60,556 bases of DNA from Selaginella moellendorffii (GCF_000143415.4 NW_003314328.1:1020774-1081329), one strand, 5' to 3'. Counted from the stretch's first letter, positions 46,330-58,733 are shown. The notes: a model not told the origin generated them from the sequence alone. Numbers and translations: made by a program.

Positions 46330-47361
46330 AAAACTGCGCTCATGGAGTTGATGTGTGAGGCTGTCTGCAGAGTATCGGAGTAAACCCATGGATTTCATTT
46401 AATCAAGACGATGGCTGAGGGGCACTCTTCCTAGTGGCTTTGAGGATGGCACTGGGACCTCTATTGCCTAGGCTGCATCCAAACTCTCCCTAACTTTCGA
46501 AGTGGTGAACAAAAGTTTTTGGGTGAGGCCATGATGGAGAGTGTGGTAAGTTGAGGAGGAAAGACTAAGAAATCATGCAAAAGATTGGAAGGAAGAAGAG
46601 GAGAGAGGGAAGAGGACAAAGCACCTCTCTCTATGTGATTTTTAGGACTGTGGAGTCCCAAAGGACTTTAAACATGATCAGAGGGATGGAGCTCAGCATG
46701 GATGGCTTGAACTCAATGGACTTGGACACTCACTATCACTAGCTAAGTTTTGTGGAGCATTATTGTAGCATTCCCATACCTTTTTAGCATTTAATTTTTA
46801 CCATTGATTTTTGGTTTGCTTAAGCAAATTTGTTATTCATTGTTTATAATTTATATATCGTTTTAAGCACTTTCTAGTATATTTGTTTTTATTTTACCAT
46901 CTAATGGTTGATATGCAATAAAATTCATCTTGTGTTTATAAATTATAAACATGTTGATAATTATAAATTTTTATTTAATCAATTGGATTAATAAGTAAGA
47001 ATAACATTACTATTAAGCAAACCAAATGTTGCTATATGCAACATGTAACAGATTTTTACTATTTTATATAAAAACACAATAAAATATCCCTCAAACCATT
47101 TTACAAAATTATTAAAGGCATTAAATTGCATTTGTGAGGTTCAAGTGTACAATTACATTGCCATATACTAATATTAGAGTAGTGGGATTTTGATAACTAT
47201 TAGATTAGTTTCAATATTCATTTCTATATATAAACTAGGGTTTTTGGGTTAATATATTTCTATATTCCATTTTTATATTTTATGCACTCACATTGATGGA
47301 GGTGATGTGTAATTTTGATTGTCCATGAGAAGGATTTTGGTTTAGATCTAATTTTTATATA
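46330..47361. other. AT-rich spacer containing dispersed repeat copy 2
   Basis: No gene is recognised. The 46885-47052 part matches 40225-40375. Confidence 0.4.
46885..47052 (+). repeat. Dispersed AT-rich repeat, copy 2
   Basis: Shares catctaatggttgatatgca, tgtttataaattataaacatg, taattataaatttttattt and aagcaaaccaa with copy 1 at 40225-40375, then a gcaacatgtaaca tail. Confidence 0.6.
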
Positions 47362-47366
47362 GTCTA

Positions 47367-47727
47367 TATCAAGACCCTCAACAAGATCAAGATTGGAAAA
47401 TGCAAAAGACAAAGAGAAAAGATAGAGAAGATGAAGAAGAGACCTTAGACTGGTGTTAATTCAAATTGTGGAGAAATGGAACAAAGCTAACCTATATATA
47501 CTATAGGTTGATGAAGCTCCACCACTCTTGGATCGAAGACGGCCTAAATATAGTTGAGGCCGAGGAGGCGCCACGTCATCATCAGGAATGTGGCTCGAGA
47601 CTTAGGAATCGTACGGGAAATCAAAGAGTCAGGAATAGGGAAGTGTCTCGAGAGTCAGGAATGTGATCTGCAGGTCAAGAATCCGGCAAGAGTCAGGAAT
47701 GTGGCAAGAATTGGGGGATTCCTAACA
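47367..47727 (-). repeat. 3' LTR of the outer chromodomain element
   Basis: 361 bp, ending CCTAACA on the plus strand (TGTTAGG in element sense). The other end has mutated from TG to TA. Contains a ctatatata TATA-like stretch and tandem caggaatgtgg words. Confidence 0.93.
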
Positions 47728-47742
47728 GCACCCCCTCCTCAA
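47728..47742 (-). promoter_or_regulatory. Polypurine tract of the outer element
   Basis: On the minus strand TTGAGGAGGGGGTGC lies directly before the TGTTAGG start of the LTR, the place where plus-strand DNA synthesis is primed. Confidence 0.75.
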
Positions 47743-47838
47743 GAACAAGTGGAACGAGGATGTGAATGAGAACGAAGAGGAGGATGAGATGGGTGGTGAG
47801 GGACGGGAGATGGAGAAAAAGAATGAGGATTGGGACGA

Positions 47839-48982
47839 TGTAGCGCACGTGGTTTTGACCCTTTATCCTATGGTGATTTACTATAGGATAACACCACGAA
47901 GCAGAACCTAAACCCTCTTTGTGCTACGTGACAGATGCCACGTGTCACATGCCACGTGTCCATGCCACGTGTCCACAGGAACCCGAGGTTCAGGGCCTTG
48001 GGCCACTGAACGAAGGAACGGTGCCAAACTCCCAAGCGTGAAGCCAAAGAGTGATGGAACCGAACCACGAAACAACTCCCAAGCATAAAGCCCAAGGAGC
48101 GAAGGGACAGGGGCCCGGAGCAACTTGGAACAGTCCTAGAGTAACCAGCATCCCAATGCCAGGACCAGCACGCAAAACGGAGCCAAACGGAGTCTGGCGC
48201 TATTTCGGCATACCGGTGGCCTAACGCGAGGACATGGGTACTCCACCAACTAGCATGGAATGGAACTTGGGCTTAGACCCAAGCCGGACGCAGAACAAGG
48301 ACAGGCACGCAAGCGGGAGCTAGACTATGCCTCAGGTTGGTCGGCCATGCCCGACCTACCCACTATCCCTACTATACATTTGGAACCCCCCACAGCCCCC
48401 CCGCCTTGAGGAACACACGCTTTGGGCTTTCACCCCAAGCCTCCCTTAGTATCAGGAGTTAGTCTCTGGGACAAGCTCGAAACTTACTAAATATGGAATG
48501 TCCTTAGATTGCGAATTTGGACACGGGACGAACACCATTGTGTTCAGGACAATCTCTACATTGCGTAGATATGCCAAATGAGCAAATCTAGACACTTTCC
48601 ATAAATAGCATTTGGGACCGAATTGAGACTAACACAAAGGGCATGATAGCGAGGGTGTTTGGCAGACACGGTAAGCTATCATCCGGCGATATTGAGGGAC
48701 CAATCTCAATACGCGAGGGTTCTTGTCAAGCCAGTGCAAGACAAAGCAAAAGAGAACTAAGAGCCAGGCCGAGTATGCTCAGCTAGAAACACATAGGAGT
48801 TCCTACCTTATGTCCATCTGGCTAAGTACAGGTGCTAAGCCCAGTAAACTAACACTTGAACAAGAGGGGCTGATAAAAGGAACCAGCAATACCGACCTCC
48901 TGCCATCGTGGCAGTAAGGTAAGAGTGTCCGTAAGGACTAGCCAACAAATAACTTTTGATACCTGAAGTCACATTCGCGACA
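47839..48982 (-). repeat. 3' LTR of the nested element
   Basis: Starts TGTAGCGCAC and ends TTCGCGACA on the plus strand. Contains a repeated gccacgtgtc word (three copies, against two in the right LTR, accounting for the 13-bp difference). Confidence 0.93.
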
Positions 48983-48995
48983 CTCTCCCCCCCTT
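48983..48995 (-). promoter_or_regulatory. Polypurine tract of the nested element
   Basis: Minus strand AAGGGGGGGAGAG, touching the LTR. Confidence 0.8.
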
Positions 48996-51900
48996 GGGAA
49001 GATCGACGTCCTCGTCGATGCATACTCGAGTCTAGAATACCGCCAAGGAAACAACTCCAGAGAAAGTTCACGATATTCACACTATGTGAGAAATGCACCA
49101 ACTTAAATGAGTTAGGGGGCAACCTCTTTGTCTAACGTGGATGCGCTACCAGCTCAGACACCTTCCGGCCGTCACCGACAAGGAAATGACCAACGGAGTC
49201 AGCCACCCTTGCTGCTCTAGGAGTCACCCAGCTTACAAAAGTGTGATATGCCCCTGCCTGCAGGAACATAGAGAGAGAAGCCAGAGGCCCCAACCCTCCT
49301 AAGCAAAGAAACCAAACCCGTCGGTAAGGTTTAAATAGACTACTGTAAACAGGCAGTTAGAGTTGTTTACACGGTCACGCCCTTTTAACGAAACAAGGAA
49401 CATCGACAGAGAGGCGGGTTATGTGACCAGTCGACAGTAGCTACCCCATGACTAGAGATTTCAACATGCACACGAAGTGCCGAAGCCAGTCTGCCTATAC
49501 TGGCCCAAACTCAAAGATTAATAGATGGACAATATCAAAGTCATAGACAATGATATCTTAGAGACGTAATTATCAGTGACTATATCTTAGATTAGAACAC
49601 AAAAGTATTCCAAGAAAGTTATCATCTGATAAACCAGTATAATAGTGCAGGAACCACCAAGATCATCAAAACTGGTAAACATAGGATTCACCATCCAACA
49701 AAATTCAATAGCAAGTATGTCATCAAGGAAACTCAATGATAAAACTTAACTACCGAAGATAGCAGACAGTAAGCCAAACAACTTACCAAAGAAAACTCAA
49801 AGAACACAAAGTATCATTGACTGACAAGCACAATGCTCGCGAATGTATCACCCAAAGGAAATAACATCCCAATCTATCAAAACTAACTCGAGCAATAATC
49901 AACAGAACAGAATGAATGCAGTAAGATCAATAAACACTCACTTCTGCCGACTATCACAAAAGCCAATCTGAATAGATCCCAGCCAACAATACCAAGGAAC
50001 TCAAGTTGCCTAAGCAAGTGTCAGCAACATCCTACTGATGTCTCAAACCCAAGAGACCAATCCAGAGCAAACCACAAAGAACATGCAGTATTGCGAAAAG
50101 CCAAAAGCTATCAAAGAGAACAACTAACCATCATAAAAGATCATCAATTATCCCATCAAAAAGATATGCCAAATCATCGTCAAGCAAGAATCTACCATCC
50201 CGAAGAATAGCAAATAATTCCAGACCAACAATAATCAAGCAAAAGAAGGATAATGAACTACTTAGATGATAGTCAATTATCACCAATGATTGCTAGATGC
50301 AAAAACCAACTTCAACATTGAAGCTAATGAGCCAAAATGCATTCCCTAACAACTTCTAACAAATGGAACAATGAGCATAAACTCAAAGAACCAAAAGCTC
50401 AAAGAAGTCTATAGCCAAGTCATGCCTAGCAATGATCACGAGTCTCGCATGAACTAACTTCAATGTTAAGAAGAAAATCATGGTATAATCCATAATATCC
50501 TCTTCAACACATCCATAAGCTAAACTTCAGAATGCAAAGCTAATGAAGAGCATATCTGCATCAATCCAAAAGCTAAGCATAACGAAGCTATGCTCAACAA
50601 GTGATCACCAAACAATCCTCCATGAATCCATCTATAGCAAGACGTAACTCACTTCATAACAAGCACAAGAAGAATCATCAATGATTGATATATTTCAACT
50701 AAAATCCCATAAAGATTTAAATATTCCAATATCGATCACTAACTCTCCCACTTGTAGAGTTAGCATAGTCCATGATTGAATCACTTTTCAAGGAAAAGCC
50801 AAAGCTCAACCCCTACTAAACAATCTCGTCTAGAACACAACTAACCCAACTTGCCACTCAGTTCATTTGAACGTCAATACAGTTGCTAACTAGCAATTGC
50901 ACAAATGCTAATAACACAAAGCTACAACCAAATCATCAACACTATCTCTATTGAAACTAATGAAACTCAATATCAATCCTAAGGATAGACATCTCATCTC
51001 ACTTGAATCCCAACATCAATAATATTAATGACAAAGCATCACTTCAATGCCATCAACACCATAACAAAGCTAGAAGAAAGCAAGAGTGAATCACCACTCA
51101 AAACTCTCTAGCAACTAAGCTAACCAAAGTCAAAGATACTATACTTAGTATCCAAGACCAATCCTTCAACAATACTCAGCTACAGATAACACATCATCAA
51201 GGAGTGATTCACCACGTCCAAGACTCAATGAAATCCAACACTACGAACCAAACGCAACCAAATGATATTGACAGAAGTAGAGTCGATATGCCAACATGGA
51301 AAACCCATGTAAGTCTAATGACACGATCCTCCGCAACACCATCCGGTAAGGCAAACCCATCACTGCTAAGTCATCATCGAGTGAAGCAAGTGTTAACGGT
51401 CCTTGAAAAAGTCTACAAGCGATCACTAGTTGCAAAGCAACCAACAATCACCTTTCAACTCACCTTCACAAGACCCAAACACTAAACTCACGTCATCGAG
51501 TCATACACTTGTCCAACATGAACATGATACCTCCGGTATGAGATAAAAGTTCATAAACAAGCACAAACCAAATGACCACTCGAATCCAACTCAACTGCAA
51601 TAAGCTCACCAAGGCATTTAGCCACTAGCTCTGAGCATGCCTTGAAGAGGCTAGCTATGCATGATCAATACTTAGCCGAAATTAAAGTGAAGACCATGAG
51701 ATGAACTCATATCGGTACACAACCTCCTCATAGACAAAGCTATAGTATGGGTACTAACATCTCAACCTTAACAACTAAGTTGGACATCACCTTCCTCAGC
51801 CAAGGCGCAGGACCACCAAGACCAAGTCAAGATCAGTGAGAGCTCACTACTCTCATAGAGTCTAATGAAATGCAAGGTGCAACCTGCCACCAAGCATAAT

Positions 51901-53940
51901 GCTACAAAAGAAAGGCACAAGGGTCACCCTTCTTAGAAAAGCGCAACGGCCACTTTTCTACACTAACTCCAGACTCTATCCAACTCAATTGCCTTAGCCC
52001 CAAAAGTTAGCATCCCTTTTGGGCCGCATCATACAAACTACCTACTAAAGTCTAAGCCAACCGAAGTTAACTCCAACCCGTTCACTAGTTTGTACTGGCT
52101 TACGAAAACGGAATGGTTTTCAGACAAAGTGATAATAGATCAGCCATTGGAAAAGTCTAAGAAAATTTGTGGAAATTTTCCATCCTAGAGAAAGAATGGC
52201 TCTCAGTCCAGGAATGCAAACTTTCAAGACTCAACCAACTTCCTCCTACTTAACAACTTCACATAGGCTCACCTCAACACAAATTCTCGAGATCCATAGT
52301 ATGCTTAAGCTTCGAACATCTTTTTGCCCATTCTTTCAACATCCAACACCGACATCCGTAAAATGCAAATGGAACATCCAAGGCTTAATCACGAAGACCA
52401 CATCTTCAGATATTCACATTGCACTAACACTTTTCTTCAATCACCTTCAAGATCCAATGTAAAGCCAAAACACTAACAAGAAAAATGACATGGAAAATCA
52501 AGCTATAAGGAAAATTCCTCATCACTCGAATCAACAATGCCACTTCCGCTAACACAAGTGTTAGCGATATTAATGCCTTAACTACACACCTTTTCCATCC
52601 AACAATCTACTCCAAGTGCTAACGGATAAACCAATGAGTTATAGCAAATGAATGCCACAACCCTTTTCCAACTCCTTATGGGCTAACTCTCAAAGGAACA
52701 ATGTACCAACTTAAGCTTAGCATAATGGACCACTATCGAGAATCCCGTCAAAGCTACTACAATGCTACTTCTTGCAAGTAGACTAGCTTCTCCATCAACC
52801 ACTTTGGGGTTGATCATCGTTTAACCAAGCAACTTCGTAAACTCATTGCTCATTATCACATAGATATGATATAAGTATTACAATGACTTGATCATCAATT
52901 GAGCAACACCACGAGCAATGCCAATGTCATTACTTCAAAGGTTTATGTGAGTATCAAGTGTCAACTCAATTCGACAAAATGCAACATAAATGCCACACTC
53001 CACCGATAGAGACTTACAACACCCAACACCACTAACTTTTGTTCACAACATGGCCAAGCTCATGCCACTCTCTCTATCTGACCAAACTCAAAACTAATCC
53101 AACCCCAAGCCATTCAAGGAGCAATAGCAAGGTTCCCCGGAAGAGAATTGAGCATTGTAACTCAAGTCTTCCAATAGCGAGCTAAGACAAAATGGTATAG
53201 CATTTCACCGCTATCCATCCCACAACTCACTATAGTAAGACCACCATCTCCAACATGCATCAAGGTAGGGACTCTTGATTGCATGATGTGAACACAGGCA
53301 ATGAGTTACCCCTCGTTGCAAATCATCCCTCCAAGAAGAGAAGATGATTTACGTGTTTGATCCTTTGTCCTTGATAACTCTCTTTTCGGTCTCATCTTTG
53401 ACTGCACCTCAAGCTTGCGTTCGCACTGCCTTCAGTTCAATCCAAGAAAAGTTTATGAGAGAGCACGGCAATGATTACTTGAACCAATAGACTAATCCCT
53501 ACAGTCTTGACTGATCCACTTGTAACCATGCCTAGGAAGGATCCACTAGTGCCGTGCTAACAGCTACGGACCAGCCTATTTGCCACTCATAGCAAACCCA
53601 GGGAAGGTTTGCTTTCACTCACGGTACATGGAACAACTTATGGAACCACCGATAGGCTAACATTAATCCTGCCAACTCAAAGTGTAACCTTGAGTTGCTA
53701 ATGCGCCTCGCTCACGAGCCCAAGCTCAAACTCGTGCGAACGGAACAACTCAATTCCTCTTGTGAGCCCAAGCTCAAGCTCACATCATAAAGTATAATAG
53801 GTAACCAAGATCCATCCCCAAGGAACGATTGCAAAGCCTTTTGCACCAAACGTGTACCCACTCGGATCATCGTTTTCATCTCTACGTATGCAACGAGACT
53901 AGTTGCCCAATCTCACTGAATAGTATTCGCTGAGACTCTT
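48996..53940 (-). other. Noncoding interior of the nested element
   Basis: About 5 kb with a marked strand bias: the plus strand is rich in A and C and poor in G throughout (recurring words such as caaagc, accaa, catcaa), so the element's own sense strand is T/G-rich. No long ORF or known domain on either strand. The bias is uniform and does not continue into the outer element. Confidence 0.75.
49100..49172 (-). other. Degenerate tRNA-like stretch
   Basis: On the minus strand GTGTCTGAGCTGGTAGCGC followed by an anticodon-arm-like segment and GAGGTTGCC resembles the D-arm to variable-loop part of a plant tRNA. The T-arm (GGTTCGAxTCC) is lacking and the acceptor stem does not pair, so at most a decayed tRNA relic. 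Confidence 0.25.
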
Positions 53941-53941
53941 T

Positions 53942-53952
53942 CTCTGATACCA
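53942..53952 (-). promoter_or_regulatory. Primer-binding site (initiator Met tRNA type) of the nested element
   Basis: TGGTATCAGAG on the minus strand, two bases from the end of the 5' LTR; the commonest primer site of plant LTR retrotransposons. Confidence 0.85.
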
Positions 53953-53954
53953 AA

Positions 53955-55085
53955 TGTAGCGCACATGGCTTTGACCCTTTATCCTATGGTGATTTACCAT
54001 AGGATAACACCACGAAGCGGAACCTAAACCCTCTTTGTGCCACGTGACAGATGCCACGTGTCACATGCCACGTGTCCACAGGAACCCGAGGTTCAGGGCC
54101 TTGGGCCACTGAACGAAGGAACGGTGCCAAACTCCCAAGCGTGAAGCCAAAGAGTGATGGAACCGAACCACGAAACAACTCCCAAGCATAAAGCCCAAGG
54201 AGCGAAGGGACAGGGGCCCGGAGCAACTTGGAACAGTCCTAGAGTAACCAGCATCCCAATGCCAGGACCAGCACGCAAAACGGAGCCAAACAGAGTCTGG
54301 CGCTATTTCGGCATACCGGTGGCCTAACGCGAGGACATGGGTACTCCACCAACTAGCATGGAATGGAACTTGGGCTTAGACCCAAGCCGGACGCAGAACA
54401 AGGACAGGCACGCAAGCGGGAGCTAGACTATGCCTCAGGTTGGTCGGCCATGCCCGACCTACCCACTATCCCTACTATACATTTGGAACCCCCCACAGCC
54501 CCCCCGCCTTGAGGAACACACGCTTTGGGCTTTCACCCCAAGCCTCCCTTAGTATCAGGAGTTAGTCTCTGGGACAAGCTCGAAACTTACTAAATATGGA
54601 ATGTCCTTAGATTGCGAATTTGGACACGGGACGAACACCATTGTGTTCAGGACAATCTCTACATTGCGTAGATATGCCAAATGAGCAAATCTAGACACTT
54701 TCCATAAATAGCATTTGGGACCGAATTGAGACTAACACAAAGGGCATGATAGCGAGGGTGTTTGGCAGACACGGTAAGCTATCATCCGGCGATATTGAGG
54801 GACCAATCTCAATACGCGAGGGTTCTTGTCAAGCCAGTGCAAGACAAAGCAAAAGAGAACTAAGAGCCAGGCCGAGTATACTCAGCTAGAAACACATAGG
54901 AGTTCCTACCTTATGTCCATCTGGCTAAGTACAGGTGCTAAGCCCAGTAAACTAACACTTGAACAAGAGGGGCTGATAAAAGGAACCAGCAATACCGACC
55001 TCCTGCCATCGTGGCAGTAAGGTAAGAGTGTCCGTAAGGACTAGCCGACAAGTAACTTTTGATACCTAAAGTCATATTCGCGACA
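53955..55085 (-). repeat. 5' LTR of the nested element
   Basis: 1131 bp, nearly identical to 47839-48982. Transcription of the element would begin here and run leftwards. Confidence 0.93.
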
Positions 55086-55275
55086 GACGAGAAGGATAGC
55101 GGCGGTGGAAGTCCTGAACAAGGTCAGGAAAATGAATCAGGTTGTCTGCATGTTCCCAAGTGTGTTCCTCAGGTCTGTAACCCTTCCAATCTACCAGATA
55201 GTAGAGTTTAGACCGTGAGATCTTGGAATCAAGGATGTCCTGGACCTCATACTCAGACCCATCCTCGAGTTGCAT
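55086..55275 (-). CDS. Chromodomain at the C-terminus of the outer element's integrase
   Basis: EYEVQDILDSKI, YYLVDWKGYRPEEHTWEHA, then DLVQDFHRRYPSR: the aromatic cage strand and the Y-L-V-x-W-K-G-Y core of chromodomains, which steer integration of chromoviruses to modified histones. The frame runs into the nested element's LTR just after this point; the original tail continues beyond the insert at 47833 and lower. Confidence 0.88.
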
Positions 55276-55479
55276 TGGTGGAGGTGGAGGAATGACCTGA
55301 TCTGGAATAGGATTGGGAATATAAGGCTCAAGGAGAGAGGAGTGAAAAATGGGGTGAATTTGATATGAGGAGGGAAGTGCAAGGCGATAAGTGACAGGAT
55401 TAATAATGGCAGTGATAGGGAAAGGACTGAGGCGTTTGAAATCGAGTTTGGGACATGGCCTAGTGGTGGAGATATTTCA

Positions 55480-56574
55480 CCTGAGGAGCTAGACTTTATC
55501 CCCGATATTGTAAGGGGGACAATCCTGACGATGGACATTGGCAAATGTTTTGTGAGATTCCTAAGCACGATGAAGGTGGAAGGAGATGGAGTTGTGGATT
55601 TCCTGGAGGTTGGAGACAAATGCCTCAGAGCGGGGATTTGAATGAGAGGATTCAGATGGAGAAGGAAGTGAGAGATTGAATCGGGGATTCTGGCCAGAGT
55701 TTGCAAAGAAGGGGGAAACTCGAAGGGAGGAGTGAACAAAATTGTTATATGAGAACTCAGCAAGGGGAAGGATATTGAACCAGTCATCCTGATGATAGTT
55801 GATGAAGCACCTCAGGAATTGTTCCAACGTCTAAATCGTTCGCTCGGACTATCCATTAGTTTGAGGATGATACGCCGAAGAGAGGTTGGCCTTCATTCCA
55901 AGCAGCTGCAAGAATCATTGCCAAAAATGAGAGATGAATTGAGGTCCCCGATTCGAAACCACATTTGCAGGAATCCTATGAAGTCGGAAAATTTCCCTGA
56001 ATACCAGTTTTGCCATGTCCTCGCCCGAAAACTCCTTGGTACACGGCAGGAAGTGTGCCATCTTTGTGAAGTGATCCACCACGACTAAAATGCTGTTGAA
56101 GCCTCTAGAACTCGGAAGATCACTCAAGAAATCCATGGAGATGGATTCCCAAGGACTTGAAGGGACCGGGAGGGAACGAAGCAAACCTGAAGGAAGGTGG
56201 CAAGGTACTTTGTTTTGAGCACAAGTGTCACAAGAGGTAACAAAAGCTTTGATGTAGTCGTCCATGTGAGGCCACCAAAAGTCCCGTGCAACCAGCTCAT
56301 AGGTTTTCGCAATGCCGAAGTGACCAGCAGTCGGGCTATCGTGGCACGCCATCAGAACCAACCTTCGAGCATCACCTTCAGGAACGTAAAGTTGCTCCCC
56401 ACGGTACAACAAGCCATCTAAGAACTCAAGCTCGTCAAATCGCCGGCAGTCGGGAGTCACTGGGTGTCCAGCCTGAAGATGGGGGAAAATGTCGCTGGCA
56501 AGGTCGTTGGATTGAAGATCATTTCTGATCACATCTATCAAAGAGGAGTCCTGAGGGGCTAGGGAAATTGCCAT
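55480..56574 (-). pseudogene. Outer element integrase (broken)
   Basis: The HHCC zinc finger (ACHDSPTAGHFG with SCDTCAQNK) and the core first Asp (SMDFLSDLP) are present. The second catalytic block reads VVSNRGPQF, where the usual Asp is Asn, so the active site is damaged. The third block HPQTNGQSER keeps Glu. The frame has stops near 55915, 55828 and 55560. Confidence 0.85.
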
Positions 56575-56599
56575 AACTTGAAGTTGATCAGGACCGAGG

Positions 56600-57900
56600 A
56601 TAACTTAATCCTGTTGATCGAAGGCAAGATTACCAGGCCTAAGACTGAGATAATAGCGCTTTGAAAGAGCATCAGGAAGGCTTTAAAGCTTTCCAGGTCT
56701 GTACTTGATAACAAAGTCAAATTGACTCAGAAATTGGGCCCACCTTGCCTGACAACGGCTCAAAACTTAGGAAGTGGCAAAGTACTTGAGATTTTTATGA
56801 TCCGTCTAGACCATTGTTTGATGGCTTACCCCCTCCAAGAAACGATGCCACTCTCCAAAGGAATCCACGATGGCAAGGAGCTCTTTGTCGTGGATTTTGT
56901 AATTGATCTCCGCAGGCTGGAATTTTTGAGAATGGAAAGTGACTGGATGAAATTTCTAATCCGCTCCGAGTTGAGACAGCATAGCACCGATGGCAAAGTC
57001 GGAGGCATCAACATTGATGAAGAAAGGTTGGGAGGGATCAGCATGGATCAAGACGGGAGTAGAACCGAAGGCCACCTTGAGTGTGTCGAAGGCCTGTTGG
57101 GCAATAGCAGACCAAGAGAAGGGAACATCCTTGCGAGTGAGATGCATGAGAGGAAGGACAATATCAGAGTAGTGATCAATGAATTTGCGGTAAAAGTTGG
57201 CAAAGCCAAGGAAAACCTGAACGTCCGACATTGATTGTGGAGGCTCCCATTCGAGAATAGTCTTGACTTTGGCAAGATTCATCATGATACCCTCAGGAGT
57301 GACAATGTACCCAAGGAACTCCACAGACTTCTGATCGAAGGAACATTTCTCAAGCTTCGCGTATAGGCCGTGTTCCCGCAGCTTCGCCAGCACCTTGCGC
57401 ACATGCTCGTCATGCTCCTCCTGAGTTTTTGAGTAGATGAGGATGTCGTCAAGGTAGACGATCACCATCTGATCAAGAAACTCCCGAAAGACATCGTTTG
57501 CCATGTGTTGGAAAACTACTGGAGCATTTGTCAAGCCAAATGGCATGACAGTGTACTCGAAGTGGCCATAGCGGGTTCGGAACGCAATCTTCCATTCATC
57601 GCCAGGCCGGATCCGGATTAGGTTGTATGCTCCACGGAGGTCGATCTTGGTGAAGAAGCGGGCACCGCCGAGGCGTTCCAACAGGTCCGAGATCAGGGGC
57701 AGCGGATAACGGTTCCGAACAGTCACCTTGTTCAAACCTCGGTAGTGGATGACTAGCCGCAAACTCCCATCCTTCTTCTTCACAAAGAAGACAGGCGCTC
57801 CAGCCAGGGACTGCAAATGCTGAATGTACCCCGAGGCAAGGTTCTCATCTACGTACTCTTTGAGGGCCTTAAGCTCAGACAGGGATAACCCGTAGATAGG
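56600..57900 (-). pseudogene. Outer element reverse transcriptase and RNase H (broken)
   Basis: RT from KALKEYVDENLASGYI through FFVKKKDGSLRLVIHYRGLN, PLPLISDLLERL, FFTKIDLRGAYNLIRI, FRTRYGHFEYTVMPFGLTNA and the active site VYLDDILIYS to FLGYIVTPEGI and FLGFANFYRKFI, open from 57816 to 56956. RNase H starts with FFINVDASDFAIGAMLSQ, then a frame change; [13 protein letters not shown] and VWTDHKNLKYF follow in another frame with stops. Confidence 0.88.
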
Positions 57901-58143
57901 CCCCCACGGAGGTGATGCTCCTTCCTATAAATCAATGGGACAGTCATAAAGCTGATGAATAAGTAGTACACTAGCTTTTTTCTTATCAAACACATCCCCA
58001 AAATCATGATACTTCTTAGGAAGACTGACAAGAGAAACATGCAAAGCAAAAAGGACAATAGGGTCTTCATGAAGAAGTTCTTTCATAGTGATTGTGGAGA
58101 TAGGAGGAGGTGTACGACTAAATGGAATGATGAGACAAGGATA

Positions 58144-58593
58144 CTATCCAGTGTAAGATGGAGAGGGAAAAGAAGAGGGTGAAAACTTGGTAAAGTCAGG
58201 AATAGAACCCCAATTTGAGTTTAGGGAACTTTTCCTGATTCGGACTTGATGAACAACAGGGGAAGCTATGGGAGATGGTGATGTGGGAGAGACGAACTGT
58301 AATTCCTTCCAACAGATCTGAGGCTGGTGTAGTTGGAACCAAGGAAGGCCGAGCACCACAGAGGAGGATTTGTTGTTAATGATGTTGAAGGCGATATCGG
58401 TGACGGTGGACCCGATGTGTACTCGAACGGGCAATGTTTCTCTAAGTCCAGAAGATGGAGACACAAAATGCCCGCCAATGCCTTCAACCCTCAGATCCCG
58501 TATGGTAGGAGAAAGAGGAATGTGATGTTGGGTGGCAAAGTCCATGTCCATGAAGCAGGAAGTTGCACCCGAGTCTAGTAGCGCTAGAGTCTT
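58144..58593 (-). pseudogene. Outer element protease region
   Basis: LALLDSGATSCFMD is the aspartic protease active site; VVLGLPWFQLHQP is the matching C-terminal strand. The frame is open downstream of a stop near 58610, which separates it from gag. Sequence from 58143 to 57901 is the RT lead-in with shifts. Confidence 0.8.
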
Positions 58594-58733
58594 GAGTCCT
58601 AATTATCTGGTGAAAGAAAGGAGACATGGGATGCAGAAGTTGCGGGAATTGGTGGTGGCTTTGATGAAAGGTGGTGAGGAGCTTGATAAAGAAGAAAAGT
58701 GATTTTTATTCGGGGAGTCCAAACAGACAGCTC

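Larger units (their letters stand above)
47839..55085 (-). mobile_element. Nested noncoding LTR retrotransposon (LARD-type)
   Basis: A 7,247-bp element with LTRs at 47839-48982 (1144 bp) and 53955-55085 (1131 bp), TG...CA ends, and a perfect 5-bp target duplication GACGA (47834-47838 and 55086-55090). It sits inside the outer element's integrase 3' region. The primer site TGGTATCAGAG (minus strand, 53952-53942) matches the initiator-Met tRNA site, and a purine tract AAGGGGGGGAGAG (48995-48983) abuts the other LTR, so replication signals are complete and the orientation is minus. The 4,972-bp interior codes nothing recognisable: no ORF over about 100 codons and no gag-pol motif. That is the definition of a large retrotransposon derivative moved by another element's enzymes. 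The LTRs differ by about 11 substitutions plus one 13-bp indel. Confidence 0.92.

Noticed and set aside
51204-52462. Open stretches of 93 and 97 codons in the nested element
   Set aside because: Composition follows the A/C-rich bias of the whole interior, and no gag or pol motif is seen on either strand.
55191-55787. 198-codon minus-strand frame overlapping the outer integrase
   Set aside because: It is the wrong frame of the integrase C-terminal region; Ser/Pro/Leu-rich with no motif.
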